From Clostridium cuniculi (GTDB lineage Bacteria > Bacillota > Clostridia > Clostridiales > Clostridiaceae), in NCBI RefSeq assembly GCF_004353185.1, contig NZ_SMUS01000023.1, forward strand, positions 1-64,000: a stretch of DNA of 64,000 bases, in the 5' to 3' direction. The notes beneath the pieces are model-generated. The model made no database searches and had not been told where the DNA came from. It was given only the letters and a program-made list of their open reading frames with translations. This document shows positions 10,174-19,335 of the stretch, piece after piece (the stretch's first letter is position 1; every line of letters begins with the position of its first letter). The position numbers and the translations under genes are program-made.

Positions 10174-11370
10174 ATGGAAAAAATGTATTATGAAGATCAA
10201 TATCTGAGAGAATTTGTAGCTGAAATAACAGAGATAGTAAATAAAGATAATTTATATTATGTAAAATTAGATAAAACAGCTTTCTTCCCAGGAGGGGGAG
10301 GTCAACATTGTGATTTAGGATATATAGATAATCATAAGGTTATTAATGTTATTGAAGAAAAGGGAGAAATATATCATATAACAGAAACAAAGCCAATAAA
10401 AATACATAGGGTAAACTGTAAAATTGATTGGGATAGAAGATTAGATGGTATGCAACAACATTTAGGGCAACATATTTTATCAGGTTGTTTTTTTAGGTTA
10501 TTTAATGCTAATACAGTAAGTGTTCATGTAGGTAAGGAAATTAGTACTGTAGATATTCAAGGCTATCTAGATGAGGAAACTATAAGAAAAGCAGAAAAAA
10601 TGGCAAATGAAATAATACAAGAAAATATAAAAGTGGAATTTTTAACACCATCTAAAAAAGAATTGAAAAAAATTAATTTAAGAAGAGATTTACCTAATAC
10701 TGATGAACAAATAAGAATAGTAAAAATAGGAGATTTAGATATTAATGCGTGTTGTGGAGTGCATCCTAGTAGAACATTAGATGTTCAAACGATAAAAATT
10801 AAAAGATGGGAAAAACATAAAGGTGCTACAAGAATTGAATATTTAGCAGGAAAAAGAGCAATAAATGATTATTTTAAGAAAGATGAATTTAGAAATAGAA
10901 TTTGTAGATTTTTAAATTGTGGTGAAGATGATGCAATAAATTCAATAAATAAGCTTTCAAATGATTTAAAAAATGTATTAGATGAAAATAGACAAATTAA
11001 AATGGAAATTTCTGAATATCAAATTAAAGATATGATAAAAGAAGCAAAAGCAGTGGGAAATATATATGTAGTAACTAAAATATATGATGGTGGAGATATA
11101 AAGTATATATCTAAAATTGCAGAGAAAATTACATTAAATGATAATATGATTGTATTGTTTGCAATAAGATCTGAAGATAAAGCAAATTTAATATTTGCAG
11201 CTTCTAAAAATATTAGTAATATATCAATGAGCGATTTATTAAAAGATGCAATAAGCCTAATTGATGGTAGAGGCGGAGGAAGCAAGTTTATGGCCCAAGG
11301 TGGAGGTAAAAACTCTAGTAACCTTCAGGGAGCTATGGATTATGCTTTACGTAAAGTAAGTAGTATATAA
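10174..11370 (+). CDS. Alanyl-tRNA editing protein, AlaX long type, with DHHA1 domain
   Basis: Trans-editing hydrolase that removes Ser or Gly mischarged onto tRNA-Ala. It corresponds to the C-terminal part of alanyl-tRNA synthetase without the aminoacylation core. The N-terminal barrel includes the FPGGGGQ glycine motif; the editing site has HLGQHILSG, and CCGVH supplies the other metal ligands. The last 100 residues form a DHHA1 domain ending in a GGRGGGSKFMAQGGG-type glycine-rich motif. The 398-residue length fits AlaX-L. The start at 10174 has GGAGG seven bases before it; the upstream in-frame ATG at 10147 would have that ribosome site inside the coding sequence. Confidence 0.9.
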   Translation: MEKMYYEDQYLREFVAEITEIVNKDNLYYVKLDKTAFFPGGGGQHCDLGYIDNHKVINVIEEKGEIYHITETKPIKIHRVNCKIDWDRRLDGMQQHLGQHILSGCFFRLFNANTVSVHVGKEISTVDIQGYLDEETIRKAEKMANEIIQENIKVEFLTPSKKELKKINLRRDLPNTDEQIRIVKIGDLDINACCGVHPSRTLDVQTIKIKRWEKHKGATRIEYLAGKRAINDYFKKDEFRNRICRFLNCGEDDAINSINKLSNDLKNVLDENRQIKMEISEYQIKDMIKEAKAVGNIYVVTKIYDGGDIKYISKIAEKITLNDNMIVLFAIRSEDKANLIFAASKNISNISMSDLLKDAISLIDGRGGGSKFMAQGGGKNSSNLQGAMDYALRKVSSI

Positions 11371-11532
11371 AAATTACTACTAAAATATAAGAGTTTTTAA
11401 TAAATAAGATAATGCATTAATTTTTCTTATTAGTGAGAATGAAATCCATAATTTAAATCCTTAATTAAATAATAGCAATTATTTTTATGCTTCATATAAT
11501 GAATTATAAAAATATTCAAAGGAGATATAATT

Positions 11533-12249
11533 ATGGACAGAAGATTTTTTGAAAATGATAATGTAGAAGACTTATCCCAAAATGAAAGTCCAGAGAATTT
11601 TCAAAAAATAGACGAGGAAGATGAAGAGCTAAAGGAAAATTATATGTGGAGTGATGAAGAGGATGATTTTTCATCAGAAGTATATTTGAATGCAAGTGAT
11701 GAATATCCTGAATCATATGAAGAGGATAACTTAGAGGATGATACTCAAGGCGATGAAGATTATAATGAATTAGAAGAAAGTGAAAGAGAAGAGAAATATA
11801 GTAGTTTAGAAGAAAATACAATAATGACAGTTAATTGTCGATGTGATGATGAATATTCAGATTCAGAGTACGATGAAACTTCAGAAAGCAATTTCAAACG
11901 TAATTATCAATATTGTGATTCAGATGATAATACAACTTCAAGTGATAATACAAGTTCAGATAATAGGTGTAATTGCGATTATGAATATTGTGATTCAGAA
12001 GAAGAATATGAGTGTAATTACTCTGAGTCAGAACATTGCTCTAGCTCAGATAAATCTTCTAGTTGTAATGATAATTATAGTAGTACATTTGATGAAGATA
12101 AAAGATATAGAGAAAACAAAGAATATTATTTAAAAGGGAAAAAAGAAGGATATAACGCAGGATATGAAGCAGGTGCGAGAGATGCAATAAGAGCTGCATA
12201 TAGGGCTGGTTATAAGCGAGGATTAAGAGCTGCAGGTTATAGAATTTAA
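11533..12249 (+). CDS. Acidic Ser/Cys-rich protein with C-terminal GX3-repeat tail
   Basis: Family not recognised. The 238 residues have three visibly different parts. Residues 1-95 are extremely acidic, with runs of D, E and S and no hydrophobic core. Residues 100-185 are Ser/Asp/Glu-rich with about ten cysteines in short spaced pairs (CRC, CNC, YCDS). Residues 198-238 form a basic helix-like tail with Gly or Ala at every fourth position nine times (202 to 234), interleaved with Tyr and Arg. The tail resembles the deca-GX3 pattern of Yae1-type proteins. There is no signal peptide. A good ribosome site (AAAGGAGAT) precedes the ATG and a strong terminator follows, so it is a real monocistronic gene. 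Spore coat or metal-binding scaffold roles are guesses. Confidence 0.7.
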   Translation: MDRRFFENDNVEDLSQNESPENFQKIDEEDEELKENYMWSDEEDDFSSEVYLNASDEYPESYEEDNLEDDTQGDEDYNELEESEREEKYSSLEENTIMTVNCRCDDEYSDSEYDETSESNFKRNYQYCDSDDNTTSSDNTSSDNRCNCDYEYCDSEEEYECNYSESEHCSSSDKSSSCNDNYSSTFDEDKRYRENKEYYLKGKKEGYNAGYEAGARDAIRAAYRAGYKRGLRAAGYRI

Positions 12250-12263
12250 TATAATAATTATAG

Positions 12264-12338
12264 AAAACAGTAATTGATGAACTGCCACCTATCTACTTGA
12301 CAGGTGGCAGTTCAGCTTTGTAATTACTGTTTTTTTTT
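12264..12338 (+). terminator. Two-tier terminator hairpin
   Basis: The outer stem AAAACAGTAATT/AATTACTGTTTT runs into eight or more T. It encloses a perfect 13-bp GC-rich inner stem (12278-12290 with 12302-12314) with an 11-nt loop. It is larger than the window's usual terminators and resembles the one after clpB. Confidence 0.8.
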
Positions 12339-12453
12339 GTAAAATAAAATATCAATTATATAACTAGAATAAATGATAATTATATAGGGAAAATAAAAAT
12401 AATGACTAAAAAGCATAATTTTATCTCAAGTATAATTTAGGAGGATAAATTTG

Positions 12454-13011
12454 ATGAAAGTTAAGTTTGGCATAGTAGTATATTTATTAGTGATAAGTCT
12501 TTTTATAGGATGTAATGAGGTTAATAATAAAATAAGTGAAAACTCTAACGAAATTGAAAGAAGTGAAGAAAAGGATAATTTTCAGGGTACATTAATGGTT
12601 TTAAATGAAGAAGAATTAGCAATAGCACTAAAAGAGGATTATAGTATAACTATAAAAAATGATATTGAGGCTAATAATGAACTTATAATGGAAGGAGATT
12701 TTTCAAAAACAGATACGACCGAAGAAAATAAAGTTAGTCATATAGGTAGAGAGTTAAATTTATTTTATATAGATACTAGTAATAATTTTATTAATAGCTA
12801 TACTTTAAGCGTTCCTAAGTTAGTTATAAAAAGTAATGATACAACCATAAGAGGAGGTAAGATAAAGGGAGATATATATGTTGAGAGTAATGGATTAATA
12901 TTAGATGATACGAAGGTTGAAGGAAATATTTATTTTAAAGATAAAAAGAATAAAGATTCTTTTAAATTAGAAAATACAGCTAGTGTATCAGGAAATATAG
13001 AAATTGAATAA
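12454..13011 (+). CDS. Small lipoprotein with beta-helix-like C-terminal part
   Basis: Predicted lipoprotein of 185 residues: a hydrophobic signal with lipobox LFIGC near residue 21, then a polar linker rich in Glu, Asn and Ser. From about residue 48 the pattern changes to short alternating hydrophobic strands (DYSITIKNDIEANNELIM, TIRGGKIKGDIYVESNGL, TKVEGNIYF) like one side of a right-handed beta-helix or bactofilin-type fold. Family not recognised. The ATG at 12454 is preferred over the adjacent TTG at 12451; AGGAGG lies nine bases upstream. It stands alone between the terminator and the phasin-like gene. Confidence 0.65.
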   Translation: MKVKFGIVVYLLVISLFIGCNEVNNKISENSNEIERSEEKDNFQGTLMVLNEEELAIALKEDYSITIKNDIEANNELIMEGDFSKTDTTEENKVSHIGRELNLFYIDTSNNFINSYTLSVPKLVIKSNDTTIRGGKIKGDIYVESNGLILDDTKVEGNIYFKDKKNKDSFKLENTASVSGNIEIE

Positions 13012-13158
13012 ATTATTATGAAAGTTAGTAATAGTTAACTTTTATTATATATAAGAATATATTTTAAGTTTAATTACATAAGTATATATTAGATATAAAA
13101 AATAGATTATTGTAAATAATTTAAATTAGCAAAATTATTTTTAATATGGAGGTTAAAA

Positions 13159-13473
13159 ATGATGGATGAAATAAAAAAAGTTTTACTATTTGGTGTAGGG
13201 GCTGTAGCCAGCACATATGAAAAGGCAACGGAAGTAGTAGATGATCTTGTAAAAAAAGGAAAGATAACAATAGATGAAGGAAAGGAATTAGGAGAAGAAT
13301 TAAAAAGAACATTTAAAGAAAAGACAAAGGAAAAGGAAGAGATTTTAAATACAGCTAACGATAATATAGGTAATATAGAGGCTAGTAATTATGTTTTAAG
13401 AGATGAGTATGAAATGTTGAAAGCTAGAGTATATAAGTTAGAAAAGTTAGTGAATAAAGAAGAGGAAAAATAG
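13159..13473 (+). CDS. Phasin-like helical protein
   Basis: Protein of 104 residues, almost entirely helical. A conserved opening (LLFGVGAVASTYEKATEVVDDLVKKG) is followed by a Lys/Glu-rich amphipathic helix and a C-terminal coiled segment with heptad spacing. This pattern is the phasin/polyhydroxyalkanoate-granule-associated family (COG3937 type). No PHA synthase is near, so granule binding is unproven. It sits 22 bp before the UbiB-type kinase gene, in the same direction and without a terminator, so they are probably one operon. GGAGG precedes two adjacent ATG codons; either could start. Confidence 0.7.
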   Translation: MMDEIKKVLLFGVGAVASTYEKATEVVDDLVKKGKITIDEGKELGEELKRTFKEKTKEKEEILNTANDNIGNIEASNYVLRDEYEMLKARVYKLEKLVNKEEEK

Positions 13474-13495
13474 AAACTTATATCGGAGGTAAGTA

Positions 13496-15100
13496 ATGGA
13501 GGGGAATTCTGTTAATAGATTTAAAGAAATATTAAAAGTATTTACTAATTATGGATTAGGATATCTTTTTGGAAAAAAAGAGGATAAAATAAAAAATTCC
13601 CCTTCAAATCTTAGAAAAGCATTTGAAGAACTAGGACCAACATTTATTAAAATTGGTCAAATATTAAGTACAAGACCAGAGTTAGTTAATGAAGAGTATA
13701 TAGTAGAACTATCAAAGTTACAAGATAATGTCCCAGCAGAGGATTTTGAAGAAATGGCTAAAGTATTCTATAATGAATTTTCTAAAAAAATAGAAGATGA
13801 GTTTTTATTTATAGATAAAAATCCCATAGCTTCAGCGTCTGTAGCACAAGTATATAGAGGAATATTAAAGAGCGGAAATGAGGTAGTAATAAAAATTCAA
13901 AGACCTAATATTAAAGAAAAAATGAATATGGATTTTGAAATTTTATTAACTTTAAGCGAAAAAATAAGTAAAATATTTAAAGATTTTGTAGTCAACCCTA
14001 AAGAGGTTTTATTAGAAATTAAATCATCTACTGAAAAGGAGTTAAATTTTAAATTTGAAGCTGAAAATATAGAGAAGTTTAAAGATTTAAATAAAGATAT
14101 ACCATGTATATATGCACCTTATGTGATAAATGAGTATACAGGAAGTAAAGTTTTAACATTAGAGAGTATACAAGGATTTAAAATTAATGATAGAGAATCT
14201 ATTGAAATACTAGGTTATGATAAAGAGGATATAGCAAAAAAGTTAGTGATTTCATATTTTAAACAAGTATTAAGAGATGGCTTTTTTCATGGAGATCCTC
14301 ATCCGGGAAATATATTAATAAGAGATGGACAAATATGTTTTATTGATTTTGGAATTGTTGGGAATCTATCTAATGAAAAACAACGTGAATTAAATAGTGC
14401 TATTGCAGCTATTGCAAACGAAGATATAGATAAATTAACTGACTTTGTCATGAGTATAGGAATAAAGAGTGGAAAAGTTGATAGAGAACTATTATATAAA
14501 GATATAGAGTATATTTTTAGAAATTATTATACTACATCTTTAAAGAATATAAAAATATCAGTTTTATTTCAAGAAATATCATCTATTGCAAAAAGGAATA
14601 ACTTAAGGTTAGCAAGCGACTTTACTATGCTTATAAGAACCATGGTAATTGTTGAAGGATTAGTAACTGAACTTTCTCCAGATCTTAATATTATAAGTTT
14701 AGTTATTCCATATGTTAAAGATTATTATAAGGAATATTTTTTATCGCAATTTGATGCTAATGATTATTTATTAAAGGGTTATAAATTAACAAGAGATACT
14801 TTAAATATACCATCAAAGATTGTAGCTTTATCAGATACACTGATTAAAGGAAGAGGTAAGGTAAATATTGTACTAGAGGATAAGGATAAATATATAGAGG
14901 TATTAAATAAAATGGTTAATAGATTAGCCTTTTCTTTAGTTATAGCAGGAATGGTAGTTGCTTCATCTTTAATAATTAACAAAAATCCAGAACCTAAAGT
15001 ATATGGAATATCAATTATTGGAATGGGGGGATATTTTGTTTCTGCAATTTTAGGGTTATGGTTGTTGATATCAATAATTAGATCTGGAAGTTTAAAATAA
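13496..15100 (+). CDS. ABC1/UbiB-family atypical protein kinase
   Basis: Membrane-anchored UbiB/AarF-type kinase of 534 residues. Family marks in order: the KxGQ signature (FIKIGQILSTRPEL, near residue 50), the alanine-rich nucleotide loop that replaces the P-loop (ASASVAQVYRG), a catalytic HGDPHPGNIL segment and the metal-binding IDFG. Two hydrophobic helices at the very C terminus (about 475-525) form the membrane anchor. The family supports ubiquinone synthesis in aerobes, but clostridia make none, so its substrate here is unknown. Translation starts at ATG 13496 behind GGAGGT. It is coupled with the phasin-like gene. Confidence 0.9.
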   Translation: MEGNSVNRFKEILKVFTNYGLGYLFGKKEDKIKNSPSNLRKAFEELGPTFIKIGQILSTRPELVNEEYIVELSKLQDNVPAEDFEEMAKVFYNEFSKKIEDEFLFIDKNPIASASVAQVYRGILKSGNEVVIKIQRPNIKEKMNMDFEILLTLSEKISKIFKDFVVNPKEVLLEIKSSTEKELNFKFEAENIEKFKDLNKDIPCIYAPYVINEYTGSKVLTLESIQGFKINDRESIEILGYDKEDIAKKLVISYFKQVLRDGFFHGDPHPGNILIRDGQICFIDFGIVGNLSNEKQRELNSAIAAIANEDIDKLTDFVMSIGIKSGKVDRELLYKDIEYIFRNYYTTSLKNIKISVLFQEISSIAKRNNLRLASDFTMLIRTMVIVEGLVTELSPDLNIISLVIPYVKDYYKEYFLSQFDANDYLLKGYKLTRDTLNIPSKIVALSDTLIKGRGKVNIVLEDKDKYIEVLNKMVNRLAFSLVIAGMVVASSLIINKNPEPKVYGISIIGMGGYFVSAILGLWLLISIIRSGSLK

Positions 15101-15195
15101 ATATTATGTACAAATAGTGATCTTAATATTACTAATATAATTTCTAATTAGAGTAAATACTATATTTAGAAGTGATATAAGAAAGGGGAGTTAAG

Positions 15196-17820
15196 ATGCA
15201 TTATAAAAAAGAGTATTCAGATGTATTAAAAGAAGTAGAAAGCACAATAAATGGTATATCAGAAGAGGAAGCTCAGAATAGATTAGCAAAAAATGGGCCT
15301 AATGAATTAAAGGAGTCTGATAAAGTTCCTATTTGGAAAATGTTCTTAGAGAGCTTTAAAGATCCTTTAGTAATAATACTACTTATTGCAGCAATTGTAC
15401 AAATATTTTTAGGAGAATTTGTTGAATCTATTATTATATTTGTTGTAGTAATTTTAAATTCTGTACTAGGTGTAACACAAACAAGAAAGGCAGAAAGCTC
15501 CTTAGATAGTTTAAAAAAATTATCATCGCCTAATGCAAAAGTACTTAGAGATGGAAATAAAAAAACTATTCCAGTTAGAGATATAGTAGTAGGAGACATA
15601 GTGTTTTTAGAAGCTGGAGATTATATACCAGCAGATGGAAGAATAATAGAGGCACAAACTCTTAAAGTAGTTGAAGGGATGCTTACTGGTGAAGCAGAAG
15701 CTGTTCTAAAGCATAGTGAAAAGATAGGAGAAGAGGTTGGAATTGGAGACCAAAGAAATATGGTTTTCAGTGGTGCTACAGTTGTTTATGGAAGAGGAAC
15801 TTTAGTAGTTACAGCAACTGGTATGAATACAGAAGTAGGAAAAGTAGCCACATTATTAGAAACTGCAGGAAATAAGCAAACACCTCTACAAGCTAAGCTT
15901 GATGAATTTGGTAAGAAGCTAGGAATAATAATAATGATTTTAGCAGCTTTAATTTTTATAATTCAAGTAATTAGAGGATATATTTCAGGCCAAAGTATGA
16001 GTATTCTAATATTTGATTCATTTATGTTTGCTATAGCAGTTGCTGTTGCGGCTATACCAGAAGCTTTATCTTCAATAGTGACTATTGTACTTGCAGTAGG
16101 AACAAAAGATATGGCAAAGAAACAGGCTATAATAAGAAAATTACCTGCAGTAGAAACTTTAGGCTCTACTAGCGTTATTTGTACAGATAAGACAGGGACA
16201 CTAACTCAGAATAAAATGACAGTTGTTGATTTCTTTATGTATGGAGTTAGTAAAGATGCAGTTAATGAAAAGGGAAATGATTCTGATCAAGTTGAAGCAA
16301 TAAATTTATCATCTACATTGTGTAATGATTCAGAAATAACAGAAGCAGGAAAGGAAATTGGAGATCCAACAGAAATTGCACTTCTTCACTTTGCAACTAA
16401 AAGAGGGATAGACTATAAAGAATTAAGGGAGAAATACGATAGATTAAGTGAAATACCTTTTGATTCAGATAGAAAGTTGATGTCTACGGTAAACTCTATT
16501 AATGGAGATGCAATTATGTTTACTAAGGGAGCTCCAGATGTTGTTTTTTCAAGGTCAAAATATGCATTAAATGATGGTGAAGTAGTAGAAATAGATGATA
16601 AGATTATAGAGCAGTATAAAAAAGTTAATGAAGAATTTTCTAATAGAGCATTAAGAGTATTGGCTTTTGCTATAAAAGACGTTCCAGATGATAACTTTGT
16701 TCCTTGTTTGGAAGATGAAGTAGAAATGACTTTAGTTGGATTAATGGCTATGATAGATCCACCAAGAGAACAAGTTTATGATGCTGTAAAAGAAGCTATT
16801 GGTGCAGGTATAAAAACAGTAATGATAACAGGAGACCATAAAACAACAGCTTCAGCAATTGCAAGGGAAATTGGAATAATGGCAGAAGATGATATATCTT
16901 TAACAGGTCAAGAGTTAGATGCATTATCAGAAACAGAGCTTAAAAATAAGTTAGAGCATATTACTGTATATGCAAGAGTTTCACCAGAAAATAAAATACG
17001 TATAGTTAAGGCTTGGCAGGAAAAAGGTTATATTACAGCAATGACTGGTGATGGTGTTAATGATGCACCTGCATTAAAGCAAGCTGATATAGGGATTGGT
17101 ATGGGAAGTGGTACTGATGTTGCAAAGGATGCATCAGCAATGATTTTGACTGATGATAATTTTTCAACAATAGTATCTGCTATAGAGGTAGGAAGAACAG
17201 TTTATAGTAATATTAAAAAGGCAATTACATATCTGTTTGCAGGAAACTTAGGAGCTATAATTGCAATATTATTTGCTGTATTTGTAAATTGGCCAAATCC
17301 ATTTACTGCATTGCAATTATTATTTATAAACTTAATAAATGATTCATTACCAGCAATAGCTTTAGGATTAGAGGCATCAGAGCCAAATATAATGAAAGAA
17401 AAACCAAGAGATATAAACGAAGGAATACTTGCAGGAGGAACATTAAAAGATGTCATTATAAGAGGTTGTATTATTGGTATTGTAGTAATAGTGGCCCAAT
17501 ATATAGGAGATTTATCTTCACCAGAGCTTGGAGCTGCAATGGCATTCTCTACAGTAACTTTAGCAAGAATATTTCAAACATTACCAGCTAGATCTAATTA
17601 TATACCAGTATTAAAGTTAGGATTATTTAAAAATAAGTATGCAATTGGAGCAATAGTAGTATGTTTATGTTTATATTCTATTGTATTGATACCAGGAGTG
17701 AGGGGAATATTTAATATTCCAGAAACTTTTGGATGGTTACAATTTGGAATATGTTTAGGATTTTCTATAATAGCAGCATTAATAATGGATTTATCCAAAT
17801 TGCTAAATAAGATAAAATAA
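15196..17820 (+). CDS. Calcium-transporting P-type ATPase (PMCA/SERCA type)
   Basis: P2-type ATPase of 874 residues that pumps Ca2+ out of the cytosol. Layout: cation_ATPase_N, TM1-2, actuator domain with LTGEAE (about 163-168), TM3-4 with the ion-site motif IPEAL (about 287-291), the phosphorylation site DKTGTLT (Asp331), the nucleotide-binding domain with FTKGAPDVV, the hinge TGDGVNDAPALKQADIG, and six C-terminal helices including NLINDSLPA. PEAL together with the absence of N-terminal metal-binding cysteines excludes heavy-metal pumps; Mn2+ or Na+ remain possible alternatives. It is a single gene with its own ribosome site (AAAGGGGAG) and ends at a bidirectional terminator. Confidence 0.92.
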   Translation: MHYKKEYSDVLKEVESTINGISEEEAQNRLAKNGPNELKESDKVPIWKMFLESFKDPLVIILLIAAIVQIFLGEFVESIIIFVVVILNSVLGVTQTRKAESSLDSLKKLSSPNAKVLRDGNKKTIPVRDIVVGDIVFLEAGDYIPADGRIIEAQTLKVVEGMLTGEAEAVLKHSEKIGEEVGIGDQRNMVFSGATVVYGRGTLVVTATGMNTEVGKVATLLETAGNKQTPLQAKLDEFGKKLGIIIMILAALIFIIQVIRGYISGQSMSILIFDSFMFAIAVAVAAIPEALSSIVTIVLAVGTKDMAKKQAIIRKLPAVETLGSTSVICTDKTGTLTQNKMTVVDFFMYGVSKDAVNEKGNDSDQVEAINLSSTLCNDSEITEAGKEIGDPTEIALLHFATKRGIDYKELREKYDRLSEIPFDSDRKLMSTVNSINGDAIMFTKGAPDVVFSRSKYALNDGEVVEIDDKIIEQYKKVNEEFSNRALRVLAFAIKDVPDDNFVPCLEDEVEMTLVGLMAMIDPPREQVYDAVKEAIGAGIKTVMITGDHKTTASAIAREIGIMAEDDISLTGQELDALSETELKNKLEHITVYARVSPENKIRIVKAWQEKGYITAMTGDGVNDAPALKQADIGIGMGSGTDVAKDASAMILTDDNFSTIVSAIEVGRTVYSNIKKAITYLFAGNLGAIIAILFAVFVNWPNPFTALQLLFINLINDSLPAIALGLEASEPNIMKEKPRDINEGILAGGTLKDVIIRGCIIGIVVIVAQYIGDLSSPELGAAMAFSTVTLARIFQTLPARSNYIPVLKLGLFKNKYAIGAIVVCLCLYSIVLIPGVRGIFNIPETFGWLQFGICLGFSIIAALIMDLSKLLNKIK

Positions 17821-17837
17821 TAATTTTAAATTTAAAT

Positions 17838-17879
17838 AAAAATAAGGAAGATGAATTATTAAACATCTTCCTTATTTTT
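17838..17879. terminator. Bidirectional terminator, Ca-ATPase / FprA
   Basis: A perfect 16-bp stem (AAAAATAAGGAAGATG with its complement) and a 10-nt loop, giving A and T runs on both sides. Confidence 0.9.
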
Positions 17880-17881
17880 AT

Positions 17882-19093
17882 TTATTTTAAAACTTTTTTT
17901 GCAAAATCTAAACCAAAATTATAAGCAGCTTCTAAGTTTTCTTCACTAGGCTTAAATAATATTCCAAGTGGTTCAGAAACAATATTTAATTTTAATTGTT
18001 TATATCTTTCATTTATATTTTTAAGGGCTTCTCCACTCCAACCATAAGAACCGAAACAACTTACAGGTAATCCTCTATGAATTACAGGATTTAATGAAGA
18101 TAAAATAGTCCATATTTGAGGTAAAGTGTCAGCTAGTAAAGTAGATGAACCAAGTAATAATCCACTACATTCATTAATTTCTTTTAGCACTTCATTCATA
18201 TCAGCAGTTACTAAATTATACATTAATATATCTGCATCAAAGTTAGCATCTTCAATTCCTTTTTTTATTGCTTCAGCAATAGTTTCAGTGTATCCATAAG
18301 CAGTTACATAAGGAATAACTATGCTTTGTTTTTCTCTTTTTACAGGTTGACACCATTCTCTATATAAGTCCATAAATTTTTCAATATTTGAACTATCTAG
18401 AACTAAACCGTGACCAGGACAAATATAGCTTAATTTTAAATCTTTAATTTTATCCATAGCTTTTAGCATAAATGGCTTAAATGGACCCATAATCATTCTA
18501 AAGTAATAATTATAAGCTTCAACATAATCATCTTCTTTATCTTCTTCTATAGAGCTTTTTAATATACGCTCATCACAGTAATGAGCTCCAAAAGAGTCAC
18601 AAGTAATTAATGTTTCATTTTCAATAACGTAAGTATACATTGTATCAGGCCAGTGTAACTGAGGAACACTATAAAATTTAAGTGTTTTATTTCCTAGTGA
18701 TAAAGTATCACCATCTTTTACAATTTTACTTTTAAATGGTTTATTAATAATTTCACTTAAGTATTTAATAGCTAGGGAAGATCCAACAACAGTTGCATTT
18801 GGTGCATATTCTAATATTTTTTCTACTGAACCAGCATGGTCTGGTTCTGTATGATTTACAACAACATAATTTATATCTTCTAAATTTACTATTGAGCGAA
18901 CTTTTTCTAAATGTTCATCGAAGAATTTTTCTTTTACAGTTTCAAATAAAGCAATACCTTCAGAACCTTTTAAAATATAAGAGTTATAAGATGTACCGAA
19001 TTTAGTTTCCATTATTATGTCAAAAATTCTTAAATTTGGGTCAAGAGCACCTACCCAAAATAAGTCTTCAGTTATTTTGAATGTGTTAGCCAT
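17882..19093 (-). CDS. fprA: A-type flavoprotein (flavodiiron protein) FprA
   Basis: Cytosolic flavodiiron protein of 403 residues that reduces O2, and possibly NO, to harmless products; a main oxygen-protection enzyme of anaerobes. The N-terminal beta-lactamase-like domain carries the diiron ligands HTEPDH (His81, Glu83, Asp85, His86), CDSFGAHYCDE and CPGHG. The C-terminal flavodoxin domain (about 253-400) has the FMN loop TAYGYTET. There is no fused rubredoxin, so electrons probably come from a separate rubredoxin or NADH:rubredoxin reductase outside the window. A consensus promoter overlapped by palindromes lies upstream (19150-19188), pointing to peroxide or oxygen control. Confidence 0.93.
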   Translation of the reverse strand: MANTFKITEDLFWVGALDPNLRIFDIIMETKFGTSYNSYILKGSEGIALFETVKEKFFDEHLEKVRSIVNLEDINYVVVNHTEPDHAGSVEKILEYAPNATVVGSSLAIKYLSEIINKPFKSKIVKDGDTLSLGNKTLKFYSVPQLHWPDTMYTYVIENETLITCDSFGAHYCDERILKSSIEEDKEDDYVEAYNYYFRMIMGPFKPFMLKAMDKIKDLKLSYICPGHGLVLDSSNIEKFMDLYREWCQPVKREKQSIVIPYVTAYGYTETIAEAIKKGIEDANFDADILMYNLVTADMNEVLKEINECSGLLLGSSTLLADTLPQIWTILSSLNPVIHRGLPVSCFGSYGWSGEALKNINERYKQLKLNIVSEPLGILFKPSEENLEAAYNFGLDFAKKVLK

Positions 19094-19149
19094 GTGAATA
19101 ATCTCCTTTTACAATTTAATATTAAATCTATAAGTTCTAATTCTAACTT

Positions 19150-19188
19150 CTATAATAATAATTATAGTCCAACAATAATTATTGTCAA
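19150..19188 (-). promoter_or_regulatory. Consensus sigma-A promoter of fprA embedded in two palindromes
   Basis: On the minus strand TTGACA (19183-19188) is 16 bp from TATAAT (19161-19166). A perfect 14-bp palindrome ACAATAATTATTGT (19172-19185) covers the -35 side and spacer. An inverted repeat CTATAAT-N4-ATTATAG (19150-19167) covers the -10. Clostridial fprA genes are known PerR targets and the second repeat partly matches the PerR box, so PerR binding is likely but inferred. Confidence 0.75.
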
Positions 19189-19335
19189 TAAATAAACAAA
19201 GAGATAATTATAAACTTTAATAAACTTAAACTTAATGTTTGTAAAATAGTAAATAAATATTCTAATAAGTAGAATATTTATTTAAAACTATTTATAGAAA
19301 ATAGCTAAGAAAAATAACTTAGCTATTTAAATAGG

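Noticed and set aside
11531..12133. Open frames of 96 codons on both strands inside the acidic protein gene
   Set aside because: Both are low-complexity shadows produced by GAT/GAA/TCA-rich codons, with no ribosome site.
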